From: CAYWBI01 sp964456445
Lineage (GTDB): Bacteria; Calditrichota; Calditrichia; Calditrichales; J004
Assembly: GCA_964456445.1 (NCBI GenBank)
Contig: CAYWBI010000187.1
Location: forward strand, 1 to 7,360
DNA length: 7,360 nucleotides
Direction: 5' to 3'
Under the pieces are notes generated by a model that searched no databases, was not told the origin of the DNA, and saw only the letters and a program-made list of their open reading frames with translations. The stretch's first letter is position 1; every line of letters starts with the position of its first letter. Below are positions 1-6,620 of the stretch, one piece after another. The position numbers and the translations under genes were made by a program.

Positions 1-1
1 A

Positions 2-1081
2 TATTCCTACGAAAAAGTTATTCCAATTTATAAAAATCATTCTGTTTCATATACCAATCTTTTTTATTCACATAATTATATTCAATTAGTATATCATTTT
101 ATAAAGGATAAAATACTCAACAGTCTCTTTTTTTTAAGATTGCTTTTTTTCAAAGATAAAAACATAATATTAATTCACCCACAATCTATTGGTTATTGGT
201 TGTTTGTAAGATTAATTGAAAAAAATAATTCTTGGTATTATGTAATGGATAATAGTTTTTTTTGTATAAAATCTTATAACCATTATAATAGTGAATTTAC
301 TGAATGTTTAAGATGTATAAATAGAACTAATTTTGATAACCTTGATTGTGAACCTTTTCCAATAAAATATAATAGAACTAAACTTTTAAAGTACTTATTA
401 AAATTAAAAAATAATAGTTCGCTGAAATTCTTAGTCCAGAATGAATTGCAAGGTTTGTTAGTCAAAAAACATTTTAATATTGAAAATGATAGAGTCAGAA
501 TTATTGGATTATACTTGAATGAATTTACTTCAATAAAAATGAACAAAAATAATAATACAGATAAGTTTGATTTTGTATATCATGGTACTCTATCGGAGGC
601 TAAAGGCTTAAGGTATACAATTTTGTTAGCCGAATTGTTAAATGAATTTACATTTTTAATCCCTTATTCTCAAAATCGAGTTGAAAAAAAATTGAGAACA
701 AAAATAATTAGTAATAATTTATTTTTTAAACCAATTTCATGGGAAACAGGTTTAATGAATCACATTATAGACTCAAAAATAGTATTAAATCCAAGTCTTT
801 GGTCAAGTCCAATTGAGGGAGCCTTATTAAAATCAATATTTTTTAATGGTAATGTTGCTGTAGTAAATACTGAATATGGATTTGTAAATGAAATTCCGGA
901 GAATATTTTAATTCGCTTAACTAGCGATATAAATAAAAGTGCTAATTTGCTAAGAGAATTCATACTACAAAATAAAGATATTTCACAAAGAGCTAAATTA
1001 TGGTTAAAATCATTTGTTGAAAATAATCGTAATAAACTATGCGAATTCATTGATGAAGTAAATAGTAAGGATGAATTATGA
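2..1081 (+). CDS. GT4-like glycosyltransferase, 5'-truncated by the window edge
   Basis: The protein probably transfers a sugar from a nucleotide donor onto a growing lipid-linked glycan in the cytoplasm; donor and acceptor cannot be told. The frame has no stop from base 2 to the TGA at 1079-1081, giving 359 residues in view. The TTG at 140 is only an internal codon, as upstream residues such as YSYEKVIPIYKNH read through it. Seen: YHGTLSEAKG at about residues 193-202, like the start of a GT-B C-terminal domain (phosphate-loop glycine and KG), and PSLWSSPIEGALLKS at about 265-278, resembling the acidic donor-binding motif of GT4 enzymes. The N-terminal half carries an unusual cysteine set (FFC...CLRC...C, about 88-116). 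The gene is very AT-rich (13, 18 and 15 G+C in three hand-counted 60-base lines). Its stop overlaps an ATG (ATGA). The GT-B class is fairly sure, the exact family is not. Confidence 0.75.
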   Translation, partial: YSYEKVIPIYKNHSVSYTNLFYSHNYIQLVYHFIKDKILNSLFFLRLLFFKDKNIILIHPQSIGYWLFVRLIEKNNSWYYVMDNSFFCIKSYNHYNSEFTECLRCINRTNFDNLDCEPFPIKYNRTKLLKYLLKLKNNSSLKFLVQNELQGLLVKKHFNIENDRVRIIGLYLNEFTSIKMNKNNNTDKFDFVYHGTLSEAKGLRYTILLAELLNEFTFLIPYSQNRVEKKLRTKIISNNLFFKPISWETGLMNHIIDSKIVLNPSLWSSPIEGALLKSIFFNGNVAVVNTEYGFVNEIPENILIRLTSDINKSANLLREFILQNKDISQRAKLWLKSFVENNRNKLCEFIDEVNSKDEL

Positions 1082-1239
1082 AAGCAAACATTTTTCTGGT
1101 TATTTCAAAAAACTTGTGAAAAACAATTCATTCCAGTTTAGTTAAAAAAAGAATGATGAAAATATTTGAGAATATAACAATTGATCCTTGATGAATCTTT
1201 CAAGATTGTCCAAACACTCAATGGAATGATTATAACAGA
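1078..1239 (+). pseudogene. Probable gene remnant between two glycosyltransferase genes
   Basis: An ATG at 1078 overlaps the stop of the preceding gene by four bases, as in a translationally coupled operon, but the frame closes after 13 codons (MKANIFLVISKNL, stop at 1117-1119). A shift within the A run just upstream of that stop would extend it as KLVKNNSFQFS before another stop. Further on, the same frame as the next gene reads KTIHSSLVKKRMMKIFENI and, after two stops, IFQDCPNTQWNDY directly into the next ATG. These protein-like fragments, broken by stops, suggest a decayed gene or a junction left by cassette exchange. I do not recognise a family. An ordinary AT-rich spacer is the alternative. 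Confidence 0.3.
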
Positions 1240-1998
1240 ATGAAAGTTCCGATTCTTGGCATAAATATAAGTGCACTGAATTCTTATCAAGAGGCTTACA
1301 ATGTTTTGTTGAATAGAATAAGGTTATCTTCTTCCCCATCCTATATCACTGTAAACAATGTTCATACTATTGTAGAAGGCGTCATGAATAAAAAGTATGG
1401 CGAAATTATTAACAGCGCATTTTTAGCCCTCCCTGATGGTAAGCCCTTAACTGTAGTGGCGAAAATGAAAGGGTCTAAAAATATAGAACGTATATTCGGC
1501 CCTACTTTTATGGAAAAGACTATTGACTGGGGGCGTAAGGATGGTCTAAAACACTTTTTCTGGGGCAGTTCAAAAGAGACCCTCGAAAAAATGTTGTCTC
1601 AAATAAAGGTAAGTTTTCCGGAGGTAAAAATTGCCGGGGCCGTTTCACCACCTTTTCGGCGATTGACTAAAGACGAAAATAGGAATTATATAAATCAAAT
1701 GAACGGTGCAGGGCCCGATATAATTTGGATTGGACTTGGTGCCCCCAAACAGGAAATCTGGATGTATGAAAACTATAAAAAATTAAATCGCGGTGTTATG
1801 ATCGGTATCGGCGCCGGCTTTGATTATTTGGCCGGCAACACGCAGCATGCGCCTGAATGGATGAAAAAATATGCTTTAGAATGGCTATACCGATTAATTC
1901 AGGAACCGCATCGCTTGTGGAAAAGGTATTTAGTTACTAATTCACTCTTTATCTGGTATTTACTTTTGGAATTTTTGCACTTAAAAAAGTTTGACTGA
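1240..1998 (+). CDS. WecG/TagA/CpsF family (GT26) glycosyltransferase
   Basis: This 252-residue protein is full length for the family, which adds N-acetylmannosamine, N-acetylmannosaminuronate or a related sugar to a polyprenyl-diphosphate-linked first sugar at the inner face of the membrane. Seen: N-terminal VPILGINI (3-10), TVNNVHT (37-43), the PDGKPL segment (65-70) whose Asp66 matches the proposed catalytic base, IGLGAPKQE (164-172), GIGAGFDYLAG (189-199), and the C-terminal LEWLYRLIQEPHRLWKRYL (213-231), the arginine-rich tail that in TagA covers the active site and touches the membrane. The ATG at 1240 places the family's usual N-terminus correctly and upstream stops exclude a longer frame; there is no clear Shine-Dalgarno. 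Base composition is clearly higher in G+C than the gene to the left. The exact donor cannot be read from sequence. Confidence 0.93.
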   Translation: MKVPILGINISALNSYQEAYNVLLNRIRLSSSPSYITVNNVHTIVEGVMNKKYGEIINSAFLALPDGKPLTVVAKMKGSKNIERIFGPTFMEKTIDWGRKDGLKHFFWGSSKETLEKMLSQIKVSFPEVKIAGAVSPPFRRLTKDENRNYINQMNGAGPDIIWIGLGAPKQEIWMYENYKKLNRGVMIGIGAGFDYLAGNTQHAPEWMKKYALEWLYRLIQEPHRLWKRYLVTNSLFIWYLLLEFLHLKKFD

Positions 1999-2354
1999 CA
2001 ATATCAGCACCCCAAAAGTATGATATTCGAAAAATATCGTAAAATTAGATTTCATTAACGGGCAGGGGTGCAGCTAATAAGTACCTGATTTTGGATAAAG
2101 CTAAATCTAGTGTTGCTAATCCGGCGTAAAACATCCCATCCACGGGAAAAATACGTTGTCAACAATTAGGGGGGGGGGCGGATGACACCGGTTATATTGT
2201 CAGTTGTTCTTTGCATGCGACCTTTATCCTCTACCATTATGAAAAATAATAGTTAAATTAAACTTACCTCTTTGTCTTTCGATAATAAGCATTGATCTCA
2301 TTCGCATTATTTTTATCAATTGTTTGTTTATCGTTTTATAAAAGATGGTAATCC
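1999..2354. other. Gene-free leader upstream of the initiating transferase gene
   Basis: These 356 bases hold no credible ORF. Seen: a short hairpin at 2020-2040 (GATATT / AATATC with a five-base loop, extended by a wobble and an A-T pair) that lacks a T run and so is a poor terminator; GCACCCC at 2007-2013 facing GGGGTGC at 2065-2071; an uninterrupted G10 at 2169-2178; and TGACA/TGTCA arms at 2183-2187 and 2198-2202. The last 130 bases are AT-rich and probably contain the promoter of the gene at 2355, but no box pair is convincing. Confidence 0.6.
2169..2178. repeat. Homopolymeric G10 tract
   Basis: Ten consecutive G residues followed by CGG lie 176 bases upstream of the start codon of the sugar-phosphate transferase gene. 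Such runs are rare in moderately AT-rich DNA and are prone to slipped-strand length change. A TTGTCA at 2156-2161 sits just upstream, so a change of tract length could alter promoter spacing, although no good -10 box follows. The role is inferred. An assembly error in run length is also possible. Confidence 0.5.
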
Positions 2355-3857
2355 ATGACTGCATCAACGCTAAATGTGGAAGATGTTCTTTTAATGTCTC
2401 AAAATGAAATGAACTCCATTAAAGAAAATACCTTTCTAAAAAAGAATTGGGATAGCCTGGTTAGTATTTGGCTGTTTACGGGCGATTTGATATTGTTTAA
2501 CCTGTCTTATTTTGGTGCACAATATATCCGCTTTAATTCTATCTTGGCTTTTGTGAATTATTATCAATTGCTGATTGTTATTAATATCCTTTTTCTCTTG
2601 GTATCTTCCTATTCCGGTCTTTACCGTGGCGTTGCTCGCGCATCGATCCAAAACCAAAAAGAGTACCTGCGTCGTTTTACAATAAATATTGGCGTTTTGG
2701 TGATGGCTTATTTATTTCTGATAAAGGGCAATGAGATATCCCGCGGTGTGATTTTAATTTTTCTGATGGTTCAATACATTGCTCTTGACTTTTTCCATGT
2801 CCGCTCGTATAAAATATTTCAGCTTTTTTACAAGCGAAATATTGGGTCAGAGTCCACTCTTATTGTTGGTGCAGACGACAGCGCCATAGATTTTTATTAT
2901 AATCTTAAAATGAAATTTGATTTTGGGTATGATATCAAAGGATTTATAAAAAACGGTCACCCAAATATCATTTCGGATATTATAAAAGAAAAGATACTTG
3001 GCGGATATCATGATATCGATAGCGTACTGAATAAACATGAGATAGAACGCGTTTTTATTATAAGCGATTCCATGTACCAGGAAAAATATAACCCAATCCG
3101 TGATGCCTGTGAGAAGCGTAAAATCATGGTCAAAATGGTATCGCCCCAAACAATGTCATTACTTGAACAGTTTCATGTAAAAGATATCACCGGGGTACCG
3201 CTGACTACAAGCGAACATCGTTTACGTTACAATAAAGGTCGTGATTATTCCAAAAGATGGATTGATGTGCTCATGGCTGGTTTTGGTTTATTGGTTATTT
3301 CCCCCTTTCTGCTCATCATCGTTGCTTTAATAAAACTAACTTCAGATGGCCCGGTGTTTTTTAAACAAAAACGCAGTTTATCGGCAAATGGTGCTGGTTT
3401 CATGTTTTATAAGTTCCGCACCATGTTCAATGACGCGGAAGAGCGAAAAGCCAAATTAATGCAGCATAATGAAAGCAATGGCGCCCTTTTTAAAATGAAA
3501 GACGATCCTCGTATTACAAAAGTGGGCAAATGGTTACGCAAGTACAGCCTGGATGAGTTGCCCCAATTAATAAATGTTTTAAAAGGAGAAATGTCACTCG
3601 TGGGGCCCCGTCCTCTACCAATAAACGATTTTGAAAATTTGAAAAACCAGGATCAACATTATGACTGGTATGAAAAAAGAGCCGGTACCAAACCGGGTAT
3701 AACGGGTCTGTGGCAAATTAGTGGGCGCAGTAAACTGTCGTTTGAAGAAATGGTTATGCTTGATTTATATTATATTGAGAATCAATCCATCTTCTTTGAT
3801 CTTGAAATTCTTTTTGATACGCTTCCGGTCGTATTAACCGGAAAAGGCGCCTACTGA
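2355..3857 (+). CDS. Polyprenyl-phosphate sugar-1-phosphate transferase (WbaP/WcaJ type)
   Basis: This enzyme moves a hexose-1-phosphate from a UDP-sugar to undecaprenyl phosphate in the inner membrane, the first step of capsule or exopolysaccharide repeat-unit assembly. Its 500 residues show the full long-form layout: four hydrophobic segments at about 33-56, 69-90, 106-124 and 129-149; a Rossmann-like region from STLIVGADD (167-175) to about 275; then the catalytic bacterial sugar-transferase domain from about 298. In the latter are a hydrophobic helix (302-327), PVFFKQKR (333-340), YKFRTM (352-357), the DE catalytic pair D400-E401 in YSLDELPQ, EMSLVGPRP (412-420), PGITGLWQISGRS (447-459) and DLYYIENQS (470-478). 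The start at 2355 has only a weak AAAGA-like site ahead. Sugar choice (glucose, galactose or other) cannot be told. A weak terminator follows at 3917. Confidence 0.95.
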   Translation: MTASTLNVEDVLLMSQNEMNSIKENTFLKKNWDSLVSIWLFTGDLILFNLSYFGAQYIRFNSILAFVNYYQLLIVINILFLLVSSYSGLYRGVARASIQNQKEYLRRFTINIGVLVMAYLFLIKGNEISRGVILIFLMVQYIALDFFHVRSYKIFQLFYKRNIGSESTLIVGADDSAIDFYYNLKMKFDFGYDIKGFIKNGHPNIISDIIKEKILGGYHDIDSVLNKHEIERVFIISDSMYQEKYNPIRDACEKRKIMVKMVSPQTMSLLEQFHVKDITGVPLTTSEHRLRYNKGRDYSKRWIDVLMAGFGLLVISPFLLIIVALIKLTSDGPVFFKQKRSLSANGAGFMFYKFRTMFNDAEERKAKLMQHNESNGALFKMKDDPRITKVGKWLRKYSLDELPQLINVLKGEMSLVGPRPLPINDFENLKNQDQHYDWYEKRAGTKPGITGLWQISGRSKLSFEEMVMLDLYYIENQSIFFDLEILFDTLPVVLTGKGAY

Positions 3858-4180
3858 CCGGCTATCCGCTTTGTGTTTTTTGAATATCTTTATCTGCTTC
3901 GTATGTTCTTTTGACCAGGGTCAAATAGCGCCCTTTTTTTCGTTTTATGATAGCGTTACCTTTATCAGCGAAGCAATAAGTGTTTATACTCTGCAAATGT
4001 CACTATTCTTCGAAATGTAAAAATGTTTACAAAAATGGCTCTACCGGGTTTTTTGTGATATTGGCATTTTAAATTATTCAAGACGAAAAGCCAAGCTACT
4101 TCGCGATTGACTTACAGTCCGGGATTAGATAAAGTCCCTACTTTTTTAAAGACTTTGCATAGTAAGATATAAATGGTTTT
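3858..4180. other. Gene-free stretch with two short palindromes
   Basis: No ORF worth calling is seen on either strand. Seen: TTGACC-AG-GGTCAA at 3911-3924, TGTAAA-AATG-TTTACA at 4016-4031, and AAAGTC at 4131-4136 facing GACTTT at 4151-4156. The first overlaps the weak terminator at 3917. The second has the symmetry of a dimeric repressor operator but stands almost 600 bases from the next gene, so its role is unclear. Confidence 0.5.
3917..3940 (+). terminator. Weak intrinsic terminator after the transferase gene
   Basis: AGGGT (3917-3921) can pair with GCCCT (3930-3934), including one T-G wobble, across an eight-base loop, and the stem runs directly into a T run ending at 3940. It lies 60 bases after the stop at 3857, a sensible place to end that transcript. 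The short stem makes it weak. Confidence 0.4.
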
Positions 4181-4309
4181 CGGTTTTTTGCCCTAATGAA
4201 ATCGGGCGTTAAAAATCCTTTGGAATAATTTCGCAAAGAAAAACAAACTGTTTGAGTTCCTGTTTTAAGGAACGAGTTTTTGTTTTCCCGAAATTATGGA
4301 GAAGGATTT
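4181..4309. repeat. Inverted repeat copy forming an imperfect 97-base palindrome
   Basis: Bases 4213-4233 pair with 4289-4309 (17 of 21 Watson-Crick, plus one wobble). Inside, AAAACAAA (4240-4247) pairs with TTTGTTTT (4279-4286) and GTTCCT (4256-4261) with AGGAAC (4268-4273) around a six-base loop. On the minus strand the left arm continues through 4212-4181 in a way that still resembles the unit starting at 4290 (shared GGATTT, ATTTC and a GGC-rich block), so this is one inverted copy facing the two tandem copies to the right. No coding capacity is seen; a MITE-like or structured-RNA element is possible. Confidence 0.55.
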
Positions 4310-4537
4310 AGCCGGATTTCGTTCAGGCGCTGATTTTTTGGTTCTTTTTGATTTAGCAAAAAGAACATAAGCTTCTGTTTTTCAGAAATTAAGGAAAAGG
4401 AGTTCATTCTATTTCATATAGGCGCTGATTTTTTGTTGAGCGTTTTTTTACGAAATCCCGACAAACTCGGGGGTTCTTTTCCATTAAGTCGAAGATCCCG
4501 ACAGCCTCGGGGCAAAAAGAACATAAGCTTTTGGTGC
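4290..4537 (+). repeat. Two tandem copies of a palindromic intergenic repeat, the second carrying two hairpin insertions
   Basis: Copy 1 starts at 4290 (GAAATTATGG) and copy 2 at 4385 (GAAATTAAGG), a period of 95. AGGCGCTGATTTTTTG is identical at 4325-4340 and 4420-4435, and GCAAAAAGAACATAAGCTT at 4356-4374 and 4512-4530. Copy 1 contains a perfect ten-pair hairpin, GTTCTTTTTG (4341-4350) with CAAAAAGAAC (4357-4366) around ATTTAG. In copy 2 that hairpin is split: extra DNA lies at 4436-4472 and about 4481-4511, each ending in a CCCGA-N5-TCGGG hairpin (4457-4471 and 4497-4511). Between the copies, TTCTG-TTTTT-CAGAA (4373-4387) forms another small hairpin. The repeats are visible directly; mobility is inferred. 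Confidence 0.75.
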
Positions 4538-4615
4538 AATAGTTAATAATTCATCTTTAAATATTGTAATAATTCAATATAAATTTCGTTTTTTTATTTT
4601 TGGTATTAATCCCCT

Positions 4616-6040
4616 ATGTCAACAAAGTTCAACATTCTCTTAGTAGTCTTAGGTATGGTTTTTCTCTTTGGGACTAACCTGTTCGCGCAATTGAATGTAA
4701 ATATTTTCAACGAGCAAGCTATTGGCGCTAAGTCGAGCGATAGTACATTTGAAAAAACGCCATATCTTTTTAACCAGGGTGATTTTATTTCAAACTATGC
4801 CCACAAGGATTCTTTTATGCTTGGGGCAGATTTTGCCACTGGGCTAAAAAACAACGCCATATCTTATTATGATAGTTATAAGGACAGCTTTCATTACCTT
4901 GTCGCCCCTTATTTTGGATATAGTGCCAAAGATAATTTTTCCTTCTTTGCCCGTCTTAATTTGGAAAAAGCCCGTACAAATACCACCTATGTCAATCGGC
5001 CCTTTTGGGCCAGGGAATATGCCGGGCTACACGCCACTTTTGATATTGCCAAAATTGAATATAAAACAACACATTTTAAACTTACTTTTGGGCGTGATTA
5101 CTTTATGCCCGGTGTTTATTTTTATGAGAACCTGCTTTTTTCACGTTACAACACCGCCTACGATCAAATGCGTTTTTCCTATGAGAATACCTATTTTCGC
5201 TTAATGACCTATAATTTAGCTTTACGGCCTGTTCAGGAAGATGGTATTGTGGCAAAACGTAATTTAACCGGTCATCGGATTTCTATAAACCTACCCGCCG
5301 GTTATCTGGCTTTTAATGACCTGATGATCTATGGTGGCGAAAATCAATTGCTTGATCTGATGGCCCTAAATCCATTTTTGCTGCTCTATCCCTATGTCGC
5401 CAATAAAAAACATCTTACCGCCAATAATATCATGTCACTGGAAATGTATCTTAAAAAATCCGGTTACTTTGTTTTTCTCGAGCTTGTGGTCGATGATTTT
5501 CAGGTGGATCATAAAGCCCCCGGCGACCTTGAACCGCCGGAATGGGGCATAAATATGACCCTTGGTAAGGATTCCCTGTTTCATAAAGTCGATTGGAAAA
5601 TTAATTATACCCGCGTGGCAAACCGTACCTTTAACGCGCCTGTCCTGTCACATGAAAAATATATACACAACAATTATCCCATCGGCCATTGGCTCGGCAA
5701 TAATTTTTGGGAGCTAAAAACAACCTTTACGTATCGCCCTTCACCGCGATGGACCACAGATGTTACGCTTGCTTATCTCGAAACCGGAGATGAAGCATTA
5801 TATGGCACCTTCAATATGGATTATCTGCAATATACCGTGGAGCAAGGCTATGTGGAAAAATTCCCCTTTGGAAAGGTAAAGACGCAGGCCGGTTTAATCT
5901 TAAAAAGTTATTATAATGTTTCGTCCGATTTGCTTTTAAGGGGCAGCTTCAGTTATTGGCCAAAAAATACCCGTCTTGAAAACGATTTTAATTTTGCTAT
6001 CACGCTTGCTTATCGAATAGATTGGAAGGGCCCGGAATGA
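4616..6040 (+). CDS. Wzi-like capsule assembly outer-membrane beta-barrel protein
   Basis: The product is probably an outer-membrane barrel that binds or organises surface polysaccharide, as Wzi does for group 1 capsules. Residues 1-24 form a signal peptide with a long hydrophobic core ending NLFA before Q25. The mature part is rich in alternating aromatic and polar strands. Landmarks that fit the Wzi family in Bacteroidota-like genomes are FGRDYFMPG (158-166), a DQMRF strand (183-187), IYGGENQ (238-244), LNPFLLLYPY (251-260), VVDDFQVD (291-298), and a C-terminus alternating as expected for a barrel (FNFAITLAYRIDW) before a short KGPE tail. At 474 residues it has the usual family size. The ATG follows an AT-rich stretch without a Shine-Dalgarno. 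A long gap upstream suggests its own promoter. The initiating transferase next door supports a polysaccharide role. A generic porin is the alternative. Confidence 0.8.
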   Translation: MSTKFNILLVVLGMVFLFGTNLFAQLNVNIFNEQAIGAKSSDSTFEKTPYLFNQGDFISNYAHKDSFMLGADFATGLKNNAISYYDSYKDSFHYLVAPYFGYSAKDNFSFFARLNLEKARTNTTYVNRPFWAREYAGLHATFDIAKIEYKTTHFKLTFGRDYFMPGVYFYENLLFSRYNTAYDQMRFSYENTYFRLMTYNLALRPVQEDGIVAKRNLTGHRISINLPAGYLAFNDLMIYGGENQLLDLMALNPFLLLYPYVANKKHLTANNIMSLEMYLKKSGYFVFLELVVDDFQVDHKAPGDLEPPEWGINMTLGKDSLFHKVDWKINYTRVANRTFNAPVLSHEKYIHNNYPIGHWLGNNFWELKTTFTYRPSPRWTTDVTLAYLETGDEALYGTFNMDYLQYTVEQGYVEKFPFGKVKTQAGLILKSYYNVSSDLLLRGSFSYWPKNTRLENDFNFAITLAYRIDWKGPE

Positions 6041-6087
6041 CGTACTAAAAAAACTTGCAATTCCATTCCCTTTTATTAAGTTAAGGC

Positions 6088-6387
6088 ATGAAGAAAAAGT
6101 ACTTTGTTTATATCATGTCCAGCCAGAAAAACGGCACGCTTTACATCGGTATAACCAATAATATTGCCAGGCGAACGAGTGAGCATAAACACAGAATCCA
6201 TGAAGGATTTACTAAAAAGTATAAAGTGTATATGCTGGTTTATTTTGAAGTTTTTGATTCCATAGGAGCGGCTATACAACGTGAAAAACAATTAAAAAAG
6301 TGGAAACGGCTTTGGAAAATTCAACTGATTGAAAAAATGAACCCATTTTGGCATGATCTGTCAGACGAAATGGATGGTTATTATTAG
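6088..6387 (+). CDS. Stand-alone GIY-YIG nuclease domain protein (COG2827/YhbQ-like)
   Basis: This 99-residue protein is almost entirely one GIY-YIG domain, a metal-dependent DNA-cleaving fold. Seen: the paired strands VYI (7-9) and YIG (19-21) in YFVYIMSSQKNGTLYIGIT, an arginine pair after the YIG strand (R28-R29 in NNIARR), H33 in SEHKHR, the family segment GFTKKYKVYMLVYFE (40-54), and the REKQLKKWKR helix (65-74) whose Glu66 should be the metal-binding residue, then NPFWHDL (85-91). All key positions are present, so it should be active. The start is preceded by AAGG at very short spacing. It begins 47 bases after the barrel gene and ends 48 bases before a palindromic repeat. The cellular role of these small proteins (repair, or handling of repeats) is not settled. 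Confidence 0.93.
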   Translation: MKKKYFVYIMSSQKNGTLYIGITNNIARRTSEHKHRIHEGFTKKYKVYMLVYFEVFDSIGAAIQREKQLKKWKRLWKIQLIEKMNPFWHDLSDEMDGYY

Positions 6388-6435
6388 TTTGTTAATCAAT
6401 TGTAAGCAGTTATCTAACCGAGATTACAGAAGCCT

Positions 6436-6561
6436 GTCATTCCTGCGAAAGCAGGAATCCAATCCAGAATGTATGATGCAAAACCAATACCCATGCCCGA
6501 CCAGGGTTCCAATCCATAAAGCCGAATCGTGGCTTGGATTCCGGGTCAAGCCCGGAATGAC
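6436..6561. repeat. 126-base palindromic element with a perfect hairpin at each end
   Basis: The ends are GTCATTCC (6436-6443) and GGAATGAC (6554-6561), exact inverse complements. Each end is itself a perfect eight-pair hairpin: ATTCCTGC (6439-6446), GAAA loop, GCAGGAAT (6451-6458) on the left, and ATTCCGGG (6538-6545), five-base loop, CCCGGAAT (6551-6558) on the right. GGAATCCAA after the left hairpin is matched by TTGGATTCC before the right loop. An extra hairpin inside pairs 6511-6523 with 6531-6540 with a three-base bulge. This is the widespread repeat whose frames give the false-ORF signature SFLRKQES / KPGMT. No clear target-site duplication is seen. Confidence 0.88.
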
Positions 6562-6620
6562 GCAGACGTTCCACCCTTCCATACCCGGAAAGTATCAAGG
6601 AAACCAAAGACAGTCCGTTC

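Noticed and set aside
140..142. TTG as start codon of the first glycosyltransferase
   Set aside because: The frame is open and protein-like back to base 2 with no stop, so the true start lies left of the window.
2174..2187. Resemblance of GGGCGGATGACAC to the ops element (GGCGGTAG...) that recruits RfaH upstream of polysaccharide operons
   Set aside because: Only the GGCGG core agrees, and that arises from the G run. The following bases do not match and no JUMPstart context is present.
4595..4602. TATTTTTG as a Bacteroidota-type -7 box (TAnnTTTG) before the barrel gene
   Set aside because: It matches the -7 pattern, but no TTG-type -33 box lies at proper spacing, the stretch is T-rich enough for chance matches, and the leader would be only about a dozen bases.
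4869..5204. 111-codon frame on the + strand within the barrel gene
   Set aside because: It is an out-of-frame shadow of the long Wzi-like gene and lacks a start context or family features.
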